Shown piece by piece: positions 23,233 to 32,426 of a stretch of DNA of 32,455 bases. The notes beneath the pieces were generated by a model. It was not told where the DNA came from. It searched no databases and saw only the letters and a program-made list of their open reading frames with translations. This DNA is from an uncultured bacterium (lineage in GTDB: Bacteria > Actinomycetota > Coriobacteriia > Coriobacteriales > Eggerthellaceae): NCBI GenBank assembly GCA_905215325.1, contig CAJMPP010000026.1, positions 1 through 32,455 of the forward strand, given 5' to 3'. Numbering within the stretch: the stretch's first letter is position 1; the number at the start of each line of letters is the position of its first letter. The translations under genes and the position numbers were made by a program.

Positions 23233-25143
23233 CTACGACTTGGTCATCACGGCGATGGTCATCCAGGTCCGTTCGTAGGGGCGGTAGTAAGTGTGACATT
23301 CCACCAGGTTGAAGCCGTCTTTTTGGCTGAGGTCGGAAATGTCGCGCGGCAGGCTGTTGTTTTGCGCCTGGCCCAGGCAGATGAAGGTGCCATGGAAGTT
23401 GTTGAAGATGATCTCCCAGCTCATCTTGCTGACAAGCGTGGGCGAATACGCCATGTACGCGCGGTCCCAGTTGCCCTTCTGCCAGTCCATGTAGGTTTGC
23501 GGGATGTCGGGGCACATGACCGACGTGACGCCCATGTAGCCGATGTCGGTGGAAACCACCAGGGGCGACTGGCCGCCGTTCTGGTTGGCAACGCGGTCGA
23601 CCGTCTCGCGGAACTGCTGCACGGGAACGTTGTTGGCCGGGTCGTAGTCGTCACGCACAAGCAGCGCCTGGTTCACCACGGAAGCTGCCAGCGTGACGGC
23701 AACCACGCCTGCCACCAGCGGTTTCGTACGCACATGCGATAGCACCGCCGCAATGGCGAACAGCAGCGGGCCGATGGCCACAAATAGGTAGCGGTAATAC
23801 AAGATCATGGAGTTCATGACCATGGAGGCGGTCCAGGAAATTGCGAACACGCCGAAGTACACCACCAGCGCCGCAACCACCGGCGCAATAGGATCGGAGA
23901 CGAGCCACGCGTAGAAACGCTTCAAGCGCAGATGTTTCACGGCGCGAACAGCCGTGTCTATAGCAGGGCCTGCGGAGGCTCCCGCGGCTCTGCAGGCGCT
24001 CGCAGCCGAAATCGAACCCTCGTCGAGCTTAGCTGCCGTTCCCGCGGTCGCGCTCGCGGCTCCGCCCGCACGCTGCGCCTTCGCCGCCGCGATCTGCTGC
24101 TTGCGCGCTGCGCGATGCAGCCCGATGCGCCATGCGGCCCAACGCGCCGCCCACGCGATCAAGAACGCCAGCACCACCGCGGCGGCATAGCCGATGCCCT
24201 GCACGAGAACCTGCGGCACCACACCGTAGCTGCCGCGCGCCGCAAACGACAAGGGGCTCGTCAAAAACGCGTACGTGGCCAGCTCGATATAGGTGGTCGG
24301 GAACACGATCTTCGCCCAGTAGGTGCCACCTACCACGCCCATCTGGCTGGTCACGGCGGTGACGATCCACGGCAGGTACAGCGTTACCTGAGCAACGCAG
24401 CCGATGATCAGCACGCGCAGCGGTGCGCCCGCGCGAACGGCCTGTTCAGGCAGCGGATTGGGGCCGCGCTTGCGATGCCGCCAAGCACGCGCCCCAAGTG
24501 CGAATAGCAGTACGACATTGATCATGAACGCCGACATGGCGCCGAAATAATGCAGGTACGCGCACGCCAAGCTGGACGCGAAGCACGTGATCCACCAGCG
24601 CCGCGGCGTGCCCGCCCAGCATTTAAGCCCCCGAGCTGCCTCCGCGATGCGCGCCGGCGGCGTGGCCAACTGCGTGCCGATGATGCGTATGGCGTAGATA
24701 AAGCACAGCATCACGGCGAACGTGGCCCACGAGTACATGCGGATCTCAACGGCCATCAGCGAGATATAAGGCGTGAACAGGGCGAAGAAGCTGAACAGCA
24801 CGCCGGTCGCCCAGCCATGGTCGCGGCGAACGTGGGTGTAGCCCAGCACCGCCATAGCGATGGCGCCCGCCACGGTGAACAGGCGATATATGGTGATGTT
24901 CTGCCCGAACACCAGGTTCAGCACGTGCAGCGCCCAGTAGATCAACACGGGGTGCACGTCTCCGGAACTGTAGTACCAGATGTCGGCGAAGCTGTGGTTT
25001 GCGATTCCCACCGAGTAGCTTTCGTCGAACCACACGTTGCCGTGGAACGCGTCGGTGAGCAAGAAGGCGGCACCTGCAACAAGCAGGAGGATATGGAACG
25101 CGCTTGATGATAAACGTACGTGCGCGCCGCGTGAGAGCTTCAT
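23233..25143 (-). CDS. GT-C fold membrane glycosyltransferase (GT39/ArnT-like)
   Basis: A 636-residue integral membrane protein. After the first membrane segment comes WFDESYSVGIA, with the acidic pair (Asp40-Glu41) in the first extracytoplasmic loop that is the catalytic signature of GT-C enzymes, and GDVHPVLIYWALH (61-73), like the DxHPP loop of this class. About 11-13 membrane segments follow; a long Ala/Arg/Lys cytoplasmic loop separates two blocks, and an extracytoplasmic domain of about 130 residues ends the protein. Such enzymes move a sugar from a polyprenyl phosphate to a protein, lipid or wall polymer outside the membrane. ATG 25143 has only a weak ribosome site. The divergent deacetylase at 25287 may belong to the same pathway. 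Confidence 0.82.
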   Translation of the reverse strand: MKLSRGAHVRLSSSAFHILLLVAGAAFLLTDAFHGNVWFDESYSVGIANHSFADIWYYSSGDVHPVLIYWALHVLNLVFGQNITIYRLFTVAGAIAMAVLGYTHVRRDHGWATGVLFSFFALFTPYISLMAVEIRMYSWATFAVMLCFIYAIRIIGTQLATPPARIAEAARGLKCWAGTPRRWWITCFASSLACAYLHYFGAMSAFMINVVLLFALGARAWRHRKRGPNPLPEQAVRAGAPLRVLIIGCVAQVTLYLPWIVTAVTSQMGVVGGTYWAKIVFPTTYIELATYAFLTSPLSFAARGSYGVVPQVLVQGIGYAAAVVLAFLIAWAARWAAWRIGLHRAARKQQIAAAKAQRAGGAASATAGTAAKLDEGSISAASACRAAGASAGPAIDTAVRAVKHLRLKRFYAWLVSDPIAPVVAALVVYFGVFAISWTASMVMNSMILYYRYLFVAIGPLLFAIAAVLSHVRTKPLVAGVVAVTLAASVVNQALLVRDDYDPANNVPVQQFRETVDRVANQNGGQSPLVVSTDIGYMGVTSVMCPDIPQTYMDWQKGNWDRAYMAYSPTLVSKMSWEIIFNNFHGTFICLGQAQNNSLPRDISDLSQKDGFNLVECHTYYRPYERTWMTIAVMTKS

Positions 25144-25214
25144 GTTGTTTGCCTTCGCCTAGAAACCTGTCATAATGCGCTGCTAGTCTAACATTGCATG
25201 CACAAGCGGGAATA

Positions 25215-25265
25215 ACCTGCGTAGAAAAACCCGGGGGCTACCCTAGGGTTTTCACAACCGCAGGT
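25215..25265 (+). promoter_or_regulatory. Nested hairpin in the leader of the YdjC-like gene
   Basis: An outer stem ACCTGCG (25215-25221) with CGCAGGT (25259-25265) encloses an inner stem AAAACCC (25226-25232) with GGGTTTT (25246-25252). It ends about 20 bases before the start codon, next to the GAGGGG ribosome site. It could be a regulatory RNA fold or a transcription-factor site; no known riboswitch class is recognised. Confidence 0.35.
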
Positions 25266-25286
25266 AGATAAGGTAAGAGGGGCATT

Positions 25287-26165
25287 ATGAGCGTCACGTT
25301 CCATGCGGACGACTACGGCATTACCGAACAGCAGGCCGCCGACATCCTTAAGCTGTCGCAGGTTTGCGGCGGCCAGGGCGCGTTGTCGTCGGTCAGCATC
25401 TTCGCGAACAGCCCCGCCTTCGAGGCGGCCGCCGAGATGGCACGACCTTACGTGGAATCCGGCAAACTTGCCATGGCGCTGCACCTCAATCTGGTCGAGG
25501 GCCGTCCGTGTGCGCCGGTTGCGGAAGTTCCCCTGCTGGTCAACCAGCGCGGCACGTTCGCCAACGATTTCGTCGGCCTTCTGAAACTGTCGATGGGTGC
25601 GCAGCGCTGGGCGTTCCGCCAGCAGCTCCAGCGCGAGTGCGTCGCGCAGATCCAGCGTTATCTGACCGCGTTTCCCCAGATGAAACGTATGATGCGCGTG
25701 GATAGCCACCAGCATACGCATGCGGTGCCGGCCGTGTTCGACGCGCTTTCCCAGGCCGTGGCAGAGCTAGGGGTCACGGTCACGCACCTGCGCTGCCCTA
25801 TCGAGCCTCTGGCACCGCACCGTGCTGCCGGCAGCAACATGCCTCCTGTCAACCTGGCGAAGGACGCGCTCATCACGTGGCTGTGGCGCAAGAACCGCAG
25901 CAAGATGCCCGCCGCATGCGAGGTCCCGCTGTTCTGCGGCGTGGTGCTCTCGGGTGCCATGGACACGGTCGATTGGCCGCTCTTGGACGCGTTTGAGAGC
26001 CTGGCTGCCGACCGCGGCAAGAACGTCCAGGTGCTGTTCCACCCGGTCAGCGTGCCGATCGAGCAATGCCTCGACCCGGAAAACGCCCCCTTCGCCGCCG
26101 CCTGCGCATCCGAGGCCCGCAACCGCGAAGCCAAACGCCTGCGTTATCTGGCTGAGGCCCGATAA
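25287..26165 (+). CDS. YdjC/ChbG-family carbohydrate deacetylase
   Basis: A 292-residue cytoplasmic protein. HADDYG (residues 6-11) at the N terminus supplies the metal-binding acid/His set, followed by ALHLNL (about 64-69), VDSHQHTHAVP (metal-binding His pair) and VLFHPVS near the end. This is the motif order of YdjC, of which ChbG removes acetyl groups from chito-oligosaccharides; relatives act on lipid-linked sugars. ATG 25287 follows GAGGGG. It is divergent from the GT-C glycosyltransferase; YdjC proteins are often encoded with polyprenyl-phosphate glycosyltransferases, so a shared role in wall or exopolymer glycosylation is plausible. Confidence 0.85.
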   Translation: MSVTFHADDYGITEQQAADILKLSQVCGGQGALSSVSIFANSPAFEAAAEMARPYVESGKLAMALHLNLVEGRPCAPVAEVPLLVNQRGTFANDFVGLLKLSMGAQRWAFRQQLQRECVAQIQRYLTAFPQMKRMMRVDSHQHTHAVPAVFDALSQAVAELGVTVTHLRCPIEPLAPHRAAGSNMPPVNLAKDALITWLWRKNRSKMPAACEVPLFCGVVLSGAMDTVDWPLLDAFESLAADRGKNVQVLFHPVSVPIEQCLDPENAPFAAACASEARNREAKRLRYLAEAR

Positions 26166-26177
26166 ACGCAACCTGGG

Positions 26178-26222
26178 GATTCCGCGGAATCGCTTTTCCG
26201 CCTCCCTTTTCGCCGCTATACT
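26178..26222 (+). promoter_or_regulatory. Palindrome and candidate -10 upstream of release factor 3 gene
   Basis: A perfect 14-bp palindrome GATTCCGCGGAATC (26178-26191) is followed by TATACT at 26217-26222, a good -10. No clear -35 is present at 17 bases. The palindrome may be an operator or part of the YdjC-like gene's terminator. Confidence 0.35.
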
Positions 26223-26301
26223 AGCTTAGTTATGCTCAAACCACATCGGCTGGCCACGCGTCATAAGGCGCGTCATCGGCCGTTTTGCGGAAAGGAACCC
26301 C

Positions 26302-27912
<1,611 letters not shown>

Positions 27913-27922
27913 GAAGCTGCTC

Positions 27923-27960
27923 ATGGGTTCGCAGGAAGGCTGCTTGCGAACCCATTTTTC
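27923..27960 (+). terminator. Rho-independent terminator of prfC
   Basis: A perfect 11-bp stem ATGGGTTCGCA (27923-27933) with 27945-27955, 11-base loop, followed by TTTTC, ten bases after the prfC stop. Confidence 0.85.
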
Positions 27961-28115
27961 CTAGATAGAACCACACCAGGTAAAAGCCGCGATGAACATC
28001 GCCGTGCAGGCAACGGGGCTTCCATTTCGCGCATTCGCTTGAAGAGGTGGCCGACATCCTAGCCCCGTTGTACTAACCGTATCGTTTCTCCGAGTTGCCA
28101 GGAGCGTGAGCAATC

Positions 28116-29102
28116 ATGGGCGTCCCCGACAAGCAGTACCCGATGACCGTATATCGCCTCATCCTTATGACGGCGGCCGCGGTTTGGGGCCTGGGCTTCG
28201 TGATCGGTAAAGGCGCCATCGCCACCGTGGGCGCCACGTGGTTTACCGCCATCCGCTTCCTTGGGGCGGGCGTTGTGCTGGTCATCCTCTTGTTTCCCCA
28301 CCTCAAACGCAATTTCTGCCGCAAAACGTTGAAGGCGGGCCTGATCATCGGCATGGCCACGTTCGTCGGCTTCTGGACGCAGTTTCTGGGCCTGGGCCTG
28401 ACAACGCCATCGAAAAACGCCTTTTTGAGCGCATGCTATTGCCTGACCGTGCCGTTTATCTGGTGGGTGGTCTCCCGTCGCCGTCCGCCTGCGAAAACCC
28501 TTATCGCGGCAGCTATCTGCACCGTCGGCATCGGGCTGGTGTCGCTAACCGAGGGCTTCTCTATCAGCTTGGGAGACGGCGTCAGCATCGCCTCGGCGTT
28601 TCTCTACGGCGGCGAGATCGTGATCATCGGCCTGGTCATGCGCGACAACGACGTCCTGACCATCACGGTCGTCCAGCAGTTCACCGCCGGGATCCTGGCC
28701 CTGCTGCTCGCCCTGTTCACGCAGCCTATGCCCACTATGGCGCAGGTCGCCACGCCCGAGTTCATCGGCGCCATGACCTACGTGGCCATGCTCTCGGCGG
28801 CCTTCGGCGCCGTGGCGCAGAACACGGCGCAAGCCCACCTGTCCCCCTCCGAGGCGGGCCTGCTCTGCTCGCTTGAAAGCGTGTTCTGCGCGCTGTTCAG
28901 CGTGGCGTTCTTCGGCGAGGTGCTCACGGCCCGCATGGCGGTGGGCTTTGCGTTCATCTTCGCCGCCATCGTGGCAACCCAGCTCGGCGACAAGGGCGGC
29001 GAAGCTGCCGCGGCCGACCCCGCAACCGACGGGTCTGCAGGCGGCGAAAGCCCCGCATCGGGAAAGCCCGCCAAGCGAAACCGCGGCCGAATAGCCCGCT
29101 GA
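28116..29102 (+). CDS. EamA/DMT-family transporter
   Basis: A 328-residue membrane protein with ten predicted segments in two EamA halves. The first half starts RLILMTAAAVWGLGFVIGKG; the second contains EGFSISLGDGVSIASAFLYG and SPSEAGLLCSLESVFCALFS, the conserved LEsvfa motif of helix 9. A hydrophilic Ala/Gly/Lys/Arg tail of about 35 residues follows the last segment. ATG 28116 has AGGAG about eleven bases upstream; ATG 28143 is an alternative. It is unrelated in detail to the EamA protein at 8190 (different helix sequences). Substrate unknown. Confidence 0.87.
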   Translation: MGVPDKQYPMTVYRLILMTAAAVWGLGFVIGKGAIATVGATWFTAIRFLGAGVVLVILLFPHLKRNFCRKTLKAGLIIGMATFVGFWTQFLGLGLTTPSKNAFLSACYCLTVPFIWWVVSRRRPPAKTLIAAAICTVGIGLVSLTEGFSISLGDGVSIASAFLYGGEIVIIGLVMRDNDVLTITVVQQFTAGILALLLALFTQPMPTMAQVATPEFIGAMTYVAMLSAAFGAVAQNTAQAHLSPSEAGLLCSLESVFCALFSVAFFGEVLTARMAVGFAFIFAAIVATQLGDKGGEAAAADPATDGSAGGESPASGKPAKRNRGRIAR

Positions 29103-29104
29103 CC

Positions 29105-29128
29105 CGCGAAAACGGAATCGTTTTCGCG
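29105..29128. terminator. Bidirectional hairpin between convergent genes
   Basis: CGCGAAAAC (29105-29113) pairs perfectly with 29120-29128 around GGAATC. It lies between the EamA gene and the convergent sirtuin gene. The T residues are in the stem, so it is only a moderate terminator candidate. Confidence 0.5.
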
Positions 29129-29172
29129 CAAGCGGCATCGCGCACCCTGCGCACTTCGTATACGTTAGAGAA

Positions 29173-30048
29173 TCACTGGGACTTCAGGCTCTGCAAAAGA
29201 TCCTCGATCACGCGCGCGAGGTCGGCGTTGATGCAGATGGATCGGCCCTCGATTTCGCGTGGCGCAACCGCTTCGCCGAGGTTCGCGCACACGTAAGTAG
29301 CCTGCGGATTTGCGAGCGTCTCCTGCCAAAACGGATACTTGATGATCACCGGCGTATTGTACCCGACCCCCAGCTCCAAAAACACTGTTCGCATGCCCTT
29401 GTGACGGCGACAGAATTCAGCGTAGCGCGCCTGCGCGGCGTACCAGCCCTCGTCCTGTACAAAGGTGTTGTCAGAGCGCAGGTTCATGGACATCTCGCGA
29501 CCGCAATGCGGGCAGCGCGGAATCAGCTCGCTCGGAATGCGCATGTCGCGCTGCTGTTCGACCATGGCGCGCACGGCGGCTTCGTTGTCGAACGTCTCAG
29601 CGCAGCACGGGTGCGAGCACTGGAACAGGCCATAGTCGCCCTGCGTGTAGAACAAGCGCCGACGATCGAAGTCGGCCAACTGGAACTGATGGTCGACGTT
29701 TGTGGTCAGCACGAAATAGTCGCGTCCCTCCAACAGCTTGCGCAGCTGCACATACAGCGGGTTCGCGCCAAGGTCATAGCGGTTCACCATGATGTAGCGG
29801 CTCCAAAACGCCCAGTGTTCCTCGGCGGTGACGAACGGGTGGAAACCGCCGGAATACATGTCGGTGAAGCCGTAGCTCTCGCGGAAGTCGGCGAATGCGT
29901 GCTCGAAGCGCTCGCCTGAATAGGTGAAGCCCGCCGCGGTGGAAAGCCCGGCGCCAGCGCCTACGAACACCGCATCGGCGGTATCGATCGCCGTGGCAAC
30001 GTGCGCGATGTCGCGCTCGTACGTTTCCTTGTTGTTTGCCCGGTTCAT
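29173..30048 (-). CDS. Sirtuin (Sir2 family) with Gln in place of catalytic His, class M-like
   Basis: A 291-residue NAD-dependent enzyme. VFVGAGAGLSTAAGF (27-41) binds NAD; TTNVDHQF (115-122) carries the conserved Asn117. The position of the catalytic His is Gln136 in YTQGDYG. The zinc-binding cysteines are Cys144/148 or 149 and Cys179/182. The Asn/Gln pair at these positions is what I recall for macrodomain-linked class M sirtuins, which ADP-ribosylate rather than deacetylate (N118/Q137 in the Streptococcus pyogenes protein). No macrodomain, GcvH-L or lipoate ligase gene is next to it here. ATG 30048 has an AGGA site and replaces a GTG start 36 bases upstream. It is the last gene on this strand after the radical SAM locus. 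Confidence 0.85.
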   Translation of the reverse strand: MNRANNKETYERDIAHVATAIDTADAVFVGAGAGLSTAAGFTYSGERFEHAFADFRESYGFTDMYSGGFHPFVTAEEHWAFWSRYIMVNRYDLGANPLYVQLRKLLEGRDYFVLTTNVDHQFQLADFDRRRLFYTQGDYGLFQCSHPCCAETFDNEAAVRAMVEQQRDMRIPSELIPRCPHCGREMSMNLRSDNTFVQDEGWYAAQARYAEFCRRHKGMRTVFLELGVGYNTPVIIKYPFWQETLANPQATYVCANLGEAVAPREIEGRSICINADLARVIEDLLQSLKSQ

Positions 30049-30080
30049 TTCGTTTTTCCTATCGCTGTTCCGTATCCAAA

Positions 30081-30185
30081 TCACCTACACGCCGCGCGGA
30101 TGACGGACTCAAGCGCTTCGTGTGAAACCGGCTGCTTGGTGTACTTGCGGATGGCGAAACACCGCTCCAGCAGGTCCATCAGCAT
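30081..30185 (-). pseudogene. N-terminal remnant of a nitroreductase-family protein
   Basis: A 34-codon frame starting at ATG 30185, one base after the radical SAM stop. MLMDLLERCFAIRKYTKQPV and the following helix (EALESVIRAA) match the start of nitroreductase-fold flavoproteins (..RRSvRkytdqpV..e.le.il.AA). The rest, about 150 residues with the FMN-binding sites, is gone; the frame stops at TGA 30083-30081, next to the sirtuin gene. Placement directly behind the maturase suggests a former operon member deleted when the sirtuin gene came to lie here. A very small functional peptide is less likely. Confidence 0.6.
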
Positions 30186-30186
30186 G

Positions 30187-31296
30187 CTAGTCTACCTCCA
30201 TCCAGCACTGCGGGTCGGGTGCGTACATGTTGCCCGTGTATCCCGCCGCCACCGCCGGGCAGCCGCGGCACCACCCGCGCAGCTTGCAACGGTCGCACTT
30301 CTCGAACTTGGAAAACTCGCGGTGCGCTTCCATATTCTGGCCCATGAACAGGTCGAACATGCTTTCCTCATGCACGTTGCCGATGCGGCTTTCCATGCGG
30401 CGGCACGCATACACGTCGCCGGTCGGCAACACCGTCATGTGCGCGATGCCGCAGTGGCAGCCATCGTAGATCTTGCCGCACGCCGCGCCTTCCGGGATAG
30501 TGAAGCGCCCCTGCTCCCATTCGAGCAGCGTCCACAGGTGGTCCTTCTTCTGGAACGTGGTTTCGCAACCGGCGGCGGCAAGCGCGTCGATACGCTCCTG
30601 GCAGGCAAGCAGCAACGCGCGGTACTCGAGCGGCTCCATGTGGAATTCCTCGAGACGCTGGCCCTTCGTGGGGCAGTAGCGTCCGAATGCGAACACGTCG
30701 GCGTCGATGCGGGCGGCCAGGTTGATCATGTCGGGCAACTCGGCGGCATTCATGCTGCTGACGGTCGACATGAGCGCAAGCCACATGCCGCTGCGCTTGA
30801 TGCGTTCGGCGGCGCGCAGCGTTTCGTCGAAGCTGCCGGGCTTGCGGAACAGGTCGTGCGTGGCGGCGTTGGCGCCGTCAAGGCTCAGCTGATACTTGCG
30901 GCAGCCCAGTTCGCGCATGCGGAGGCACACCTCGTCGGTCAGGTGGAAGGGGTTGCCCATGATGCACCACTTCGCGCCGCGGGCGTACAGCTCTTCGGCC
31001 AGCCGCCAGAAATCGCGATGCAAGATGGGGTCGCCGCCGGTGATGTAGAAGTACGGCTCGCGGCCGACGCGGTCGCAGAAGTCATAGCAGCTGTCCAGCA
31101 CGAGCGTCATGTCGTCCCAGGTCATCGACTTGCAGGCCATGCGCGCGTCCTCGCTGAACAGGTAACAGTGCTTGCAGCGCTGATCGCACTCGTCGGTGAT
31201 GTGCCACTGGAACGCGAACGTGGGCCGCATGGGTCGGTCACCATTTTCAACCGGTACGGAGATGTTCTCTTTCGCTATTTCGCAGGTGTTGCACAT
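30187..31296 (-). CDS. Radical SAM/SPASM peptide maturase (ACGX-type RiPP system)
   Basis: A 369-residue enzyme. The radical SAM motif CDQRCKHC places Cys37, Cys41 and Cys44 around the SAM-binding [4Fe-4S] cluster, with ITGGDP (85-90) as the SAM amino-group motif. The C-terminal SPASM domain has cysteines at 273, 280, 282, 298, 334, 337, 343, 346 and 364 (pattern CDRCKLRGWCRGCP), enough for two auxiliary clusters. Such enzymes install thioether or C-C links in ribosomal peptides. An extra CNTC lies at residues 2-5. ATG 31296 follows GGAGGAG. The ACG-repeat precursor and a ferredoxin fusion are upstream in the same direction. I recall a family named 'radical SAM/SPASM domain protein, ACGX system'; the substrate match supports it. 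Confidence 0.9.
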   Translation of the reverse strand: MCNTCEIAKENISVPVENGDRPMRPTFAFQWHITDECDQRCKHCYLFSEDARMACKSMTWDDMTLVLDSCYDFCDRVGREPYFYITGGDPILHRDFWRLAEELYARGAKWCIMGNPFHLTDEVCLRMRELGCRKYQLSLDGANAATHDLFRKPGSFDETLRAAERIKRSGMWLALMSTVSSMNAAELPDMINLAARIDADVFAFGRYCPTKGQRLEEFHMEPLEYRALLLACQERIDALAAAGCETTFQKKDHLWTLLEWEQGRFTIPEGAACGKIYDGCHCGIAHMTVLPTGDVYACRRMESRIGNVHEESMFDLFMGQNMEAHREFSKFEKCDRCKLRGWCRGCPAVAAGYTGNMYAPDPQCWMEVD

Positions 31297-31393
31297 GGAG
31301 GCTCCTCCTTCGTTTCCCTGGTAAAAACTGTTGGCTTCGTTTGATTGGCGACAAAGCGCTTGCTCGCTCTTTCTTCCCGAATCGCAAACGAAT

Positions 31394-32017
31394 TTATGCG
31401 CCGATTCGCTCGATGGCCTGGACGGGGCAGGCTTCGTAGCATGCTCCGCAGTGCAGGCAGTGTTCGGCCTGGATGTAGAACGGGTCGCCCTCCTCGATGA
31501 CGCCTTGCGGGCAGACGCCCTGGCAGATTCCGCAACCGATGCAGCTATCCGTGATGCGGTAGCCGCGAGCCTGTTCGACGGATGCCGCGCCGTCGAGCCG
31601 GTATGTTTCCCGGAAAATCGGGTGCACGCCCAGGTTGAAGTACTCGATCGATGCGTTCGTTACCTGGAAGATAACGTTGATGTCACGCGTGTCACCGGGA
31701 TAGACGTTGGCCAAGTACGGCTGCTCAACGTAGATGAGGTCGCGGATGCGCACGCCCTCTTTGCCAGTCACCTCGACGGCCGTGCCCGACAGGCGCAGCA
31801 TCTCGTTGAAGCGCGTGCGTCCAACTGCCTGGATGCGGCCATCGCGGGCCAGGTCGAGGGCGAACGGCTTGCCGCGCGATGTGAGGAAGTACACGGCGTC
31901 CGAGCCGTGATACCAGGCGCTGATGCAGCGCACCTGGGGCGTTCCGTCGGCGGCGACGTTGGCGACGTCGAGCGTGCCGATCAGGCGCAGCTTGTCGAGG
32001 CAGGTTTGCAAGTCCAT
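31394..32017 (-). CDS. FMN split-barrel (PNPOx-like) protein fused to 2x[4Fe-4S] ferredoxin
   Basis: A 207-residue two-domain protein. Residues 1-145 have the pyridoxamine-phosphate-oxidase-like flavin split barrel (GTLDVANVAADGTPQVRCIS, then AVYFLTSRGKPF). Residues 155-200 hold two ferredoxin motifs, CIGCGICQGVCP (Cys159, 162, 165, 169) and CLHCGACYEACP (187, 190, 193, 197). Together they could pass electrons through FMN and two clusters to the radical SAM enzyme encoded next. ATG 32017 is preceded by GAGG, 15 bases after the end of the precursor's second reading frame. This fits an electron-supply role for the RiPP maturase; free-standing flavin reduction is the alternative. Confidence 0.85.
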   Translation of the reverse strand: MDLQTCLDKLRLIGTLDVANVAADGTPQVRCISAWYHGSDAVYFLTSRGKPFALDLARDGRIQAVGRTRFNEMLRLSGTAVEVTGKEGVRIRDLIYVEQPYLANVYPGDTRDINVIFQVTNASIEYFNLGVHPIFRETYRLDGAASVEQARGYRITDSCIGCGICQGVCPQGVIEEGDPFYIQAEHCLHCGACYEACPVQAIERIGA

Positions 32018-32032
32018 GATGATCCTCGCCTT

Positions 32033-32354
32033 TCAACGGGGGAAACGGATTGAGCCTACGCAACAGGTGGCGAAGGCGTCGGGCTGGACCGATGCGCTCG
32101 CCGCCAGTTGCGCGACGCGCGCCTCGTCATAGGGTTGGCGTCCGACGAGGCGCGCGAACAGCGACGGGCCACTCGGGGTCCTTCGTGCCGCAGGCGGGAG
32201 CCGGGTCGGCAGGGCCGCAAGCCGGAGCAGCAGCCGGGTCGGCGGAGCCGCAAGCGGGCGCGGGGTCGGCAGAGCCGCAGGCAGTACCGCAGGCCGGAGC
32301 CGGGTCAGCGGAACCGCAGGCGGGGGCGCCGACGACATCGTTCAAATTGCTCAT
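32033..32354 (-). CDS. ACG-repeat RiPP precursor peptide, frameshifted or recoded
   Basis: ATG 32354 follows a strong AAGGAG site. The first frame encodes a short leader (MSNLNDVVGAP) then ACGSADPAP-type units with cysteines at 13, 22, 26, 35, 46 and 55, and stops at 32129-32127 after 75 codons. In the +1 frame, from about 32165, coding continues as SLFARLVGRQPYDEARVAQL and ends DAFATCCVGSIRFPR at TGA 32035-32033, giving about 106 residues if the frames join. The second part has GC-rich third positions, the first frame's last 12 codons do not, and the +1 stop lies 15 bases before the ferredoxin start. The joined C-terminal domain (CC at 97-98) may be the recognition sequence for the maturase. 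Exact join point is inferred. Confidence 0.8.
32116..32156 (-). promoter_or_regulatory. Perfect 13-bp hairpin within the precursor gene
   Basis: Arms 32144-32156 and 32116-32128, 15-base loop, almost all G-C. On the minus strand it starts nine bases after the CCC codon (32168-32166) where the frame would change, and it contains the first-frame stop codon. It could stimulate frameshifting, attenuate transcription between precursor and maturase genes, or stabilise the precursor mRNA. Confidence 0.55.
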
Positions 32355-32394
32355 GTCAGTCTCCTTCTTATTCGCGACGCCTCCTTACCGGGCG

Positions 32395-32426
32395 TCTATA
32401 ATGCATTTTCAGGAAACCCATGGCAA
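32395..32426 (-). promoter_or_regulatory. Promoter of the RiPP locus
   Basis: On the minus strand TTGCCA (32426-32421), 17 bases, CATTAT (32403-32398), with TATAGA overlapping at 32400-32395. It lies 40-70 bases before the precursor start. A TAAGGAGG ribosome-like sequence at 32381-32388 precedes the real one, without a start codon at suitable spacing. Confidence 0.5.

Noticed and set aside
28020..28076. Frame ending FHFAHSLEEVADILAPLY before the second EamA gene
   Set aside because: It reads like a protein C terminus and has a proper stop, but a stop codon lies about 25 codons upstream and no start is visible. Possibly a gene remnant; not supported enough to list.
30001..31344. Long plus-strand open frames opposite the radical SAM gene, and similar long frames opposite prfC, ABC-F and the GT-C gene
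   Set aside because: These are shadows produced by high GC content; none has a family motif or ribosome site, and the opposite strand has a clear protein family in each case.
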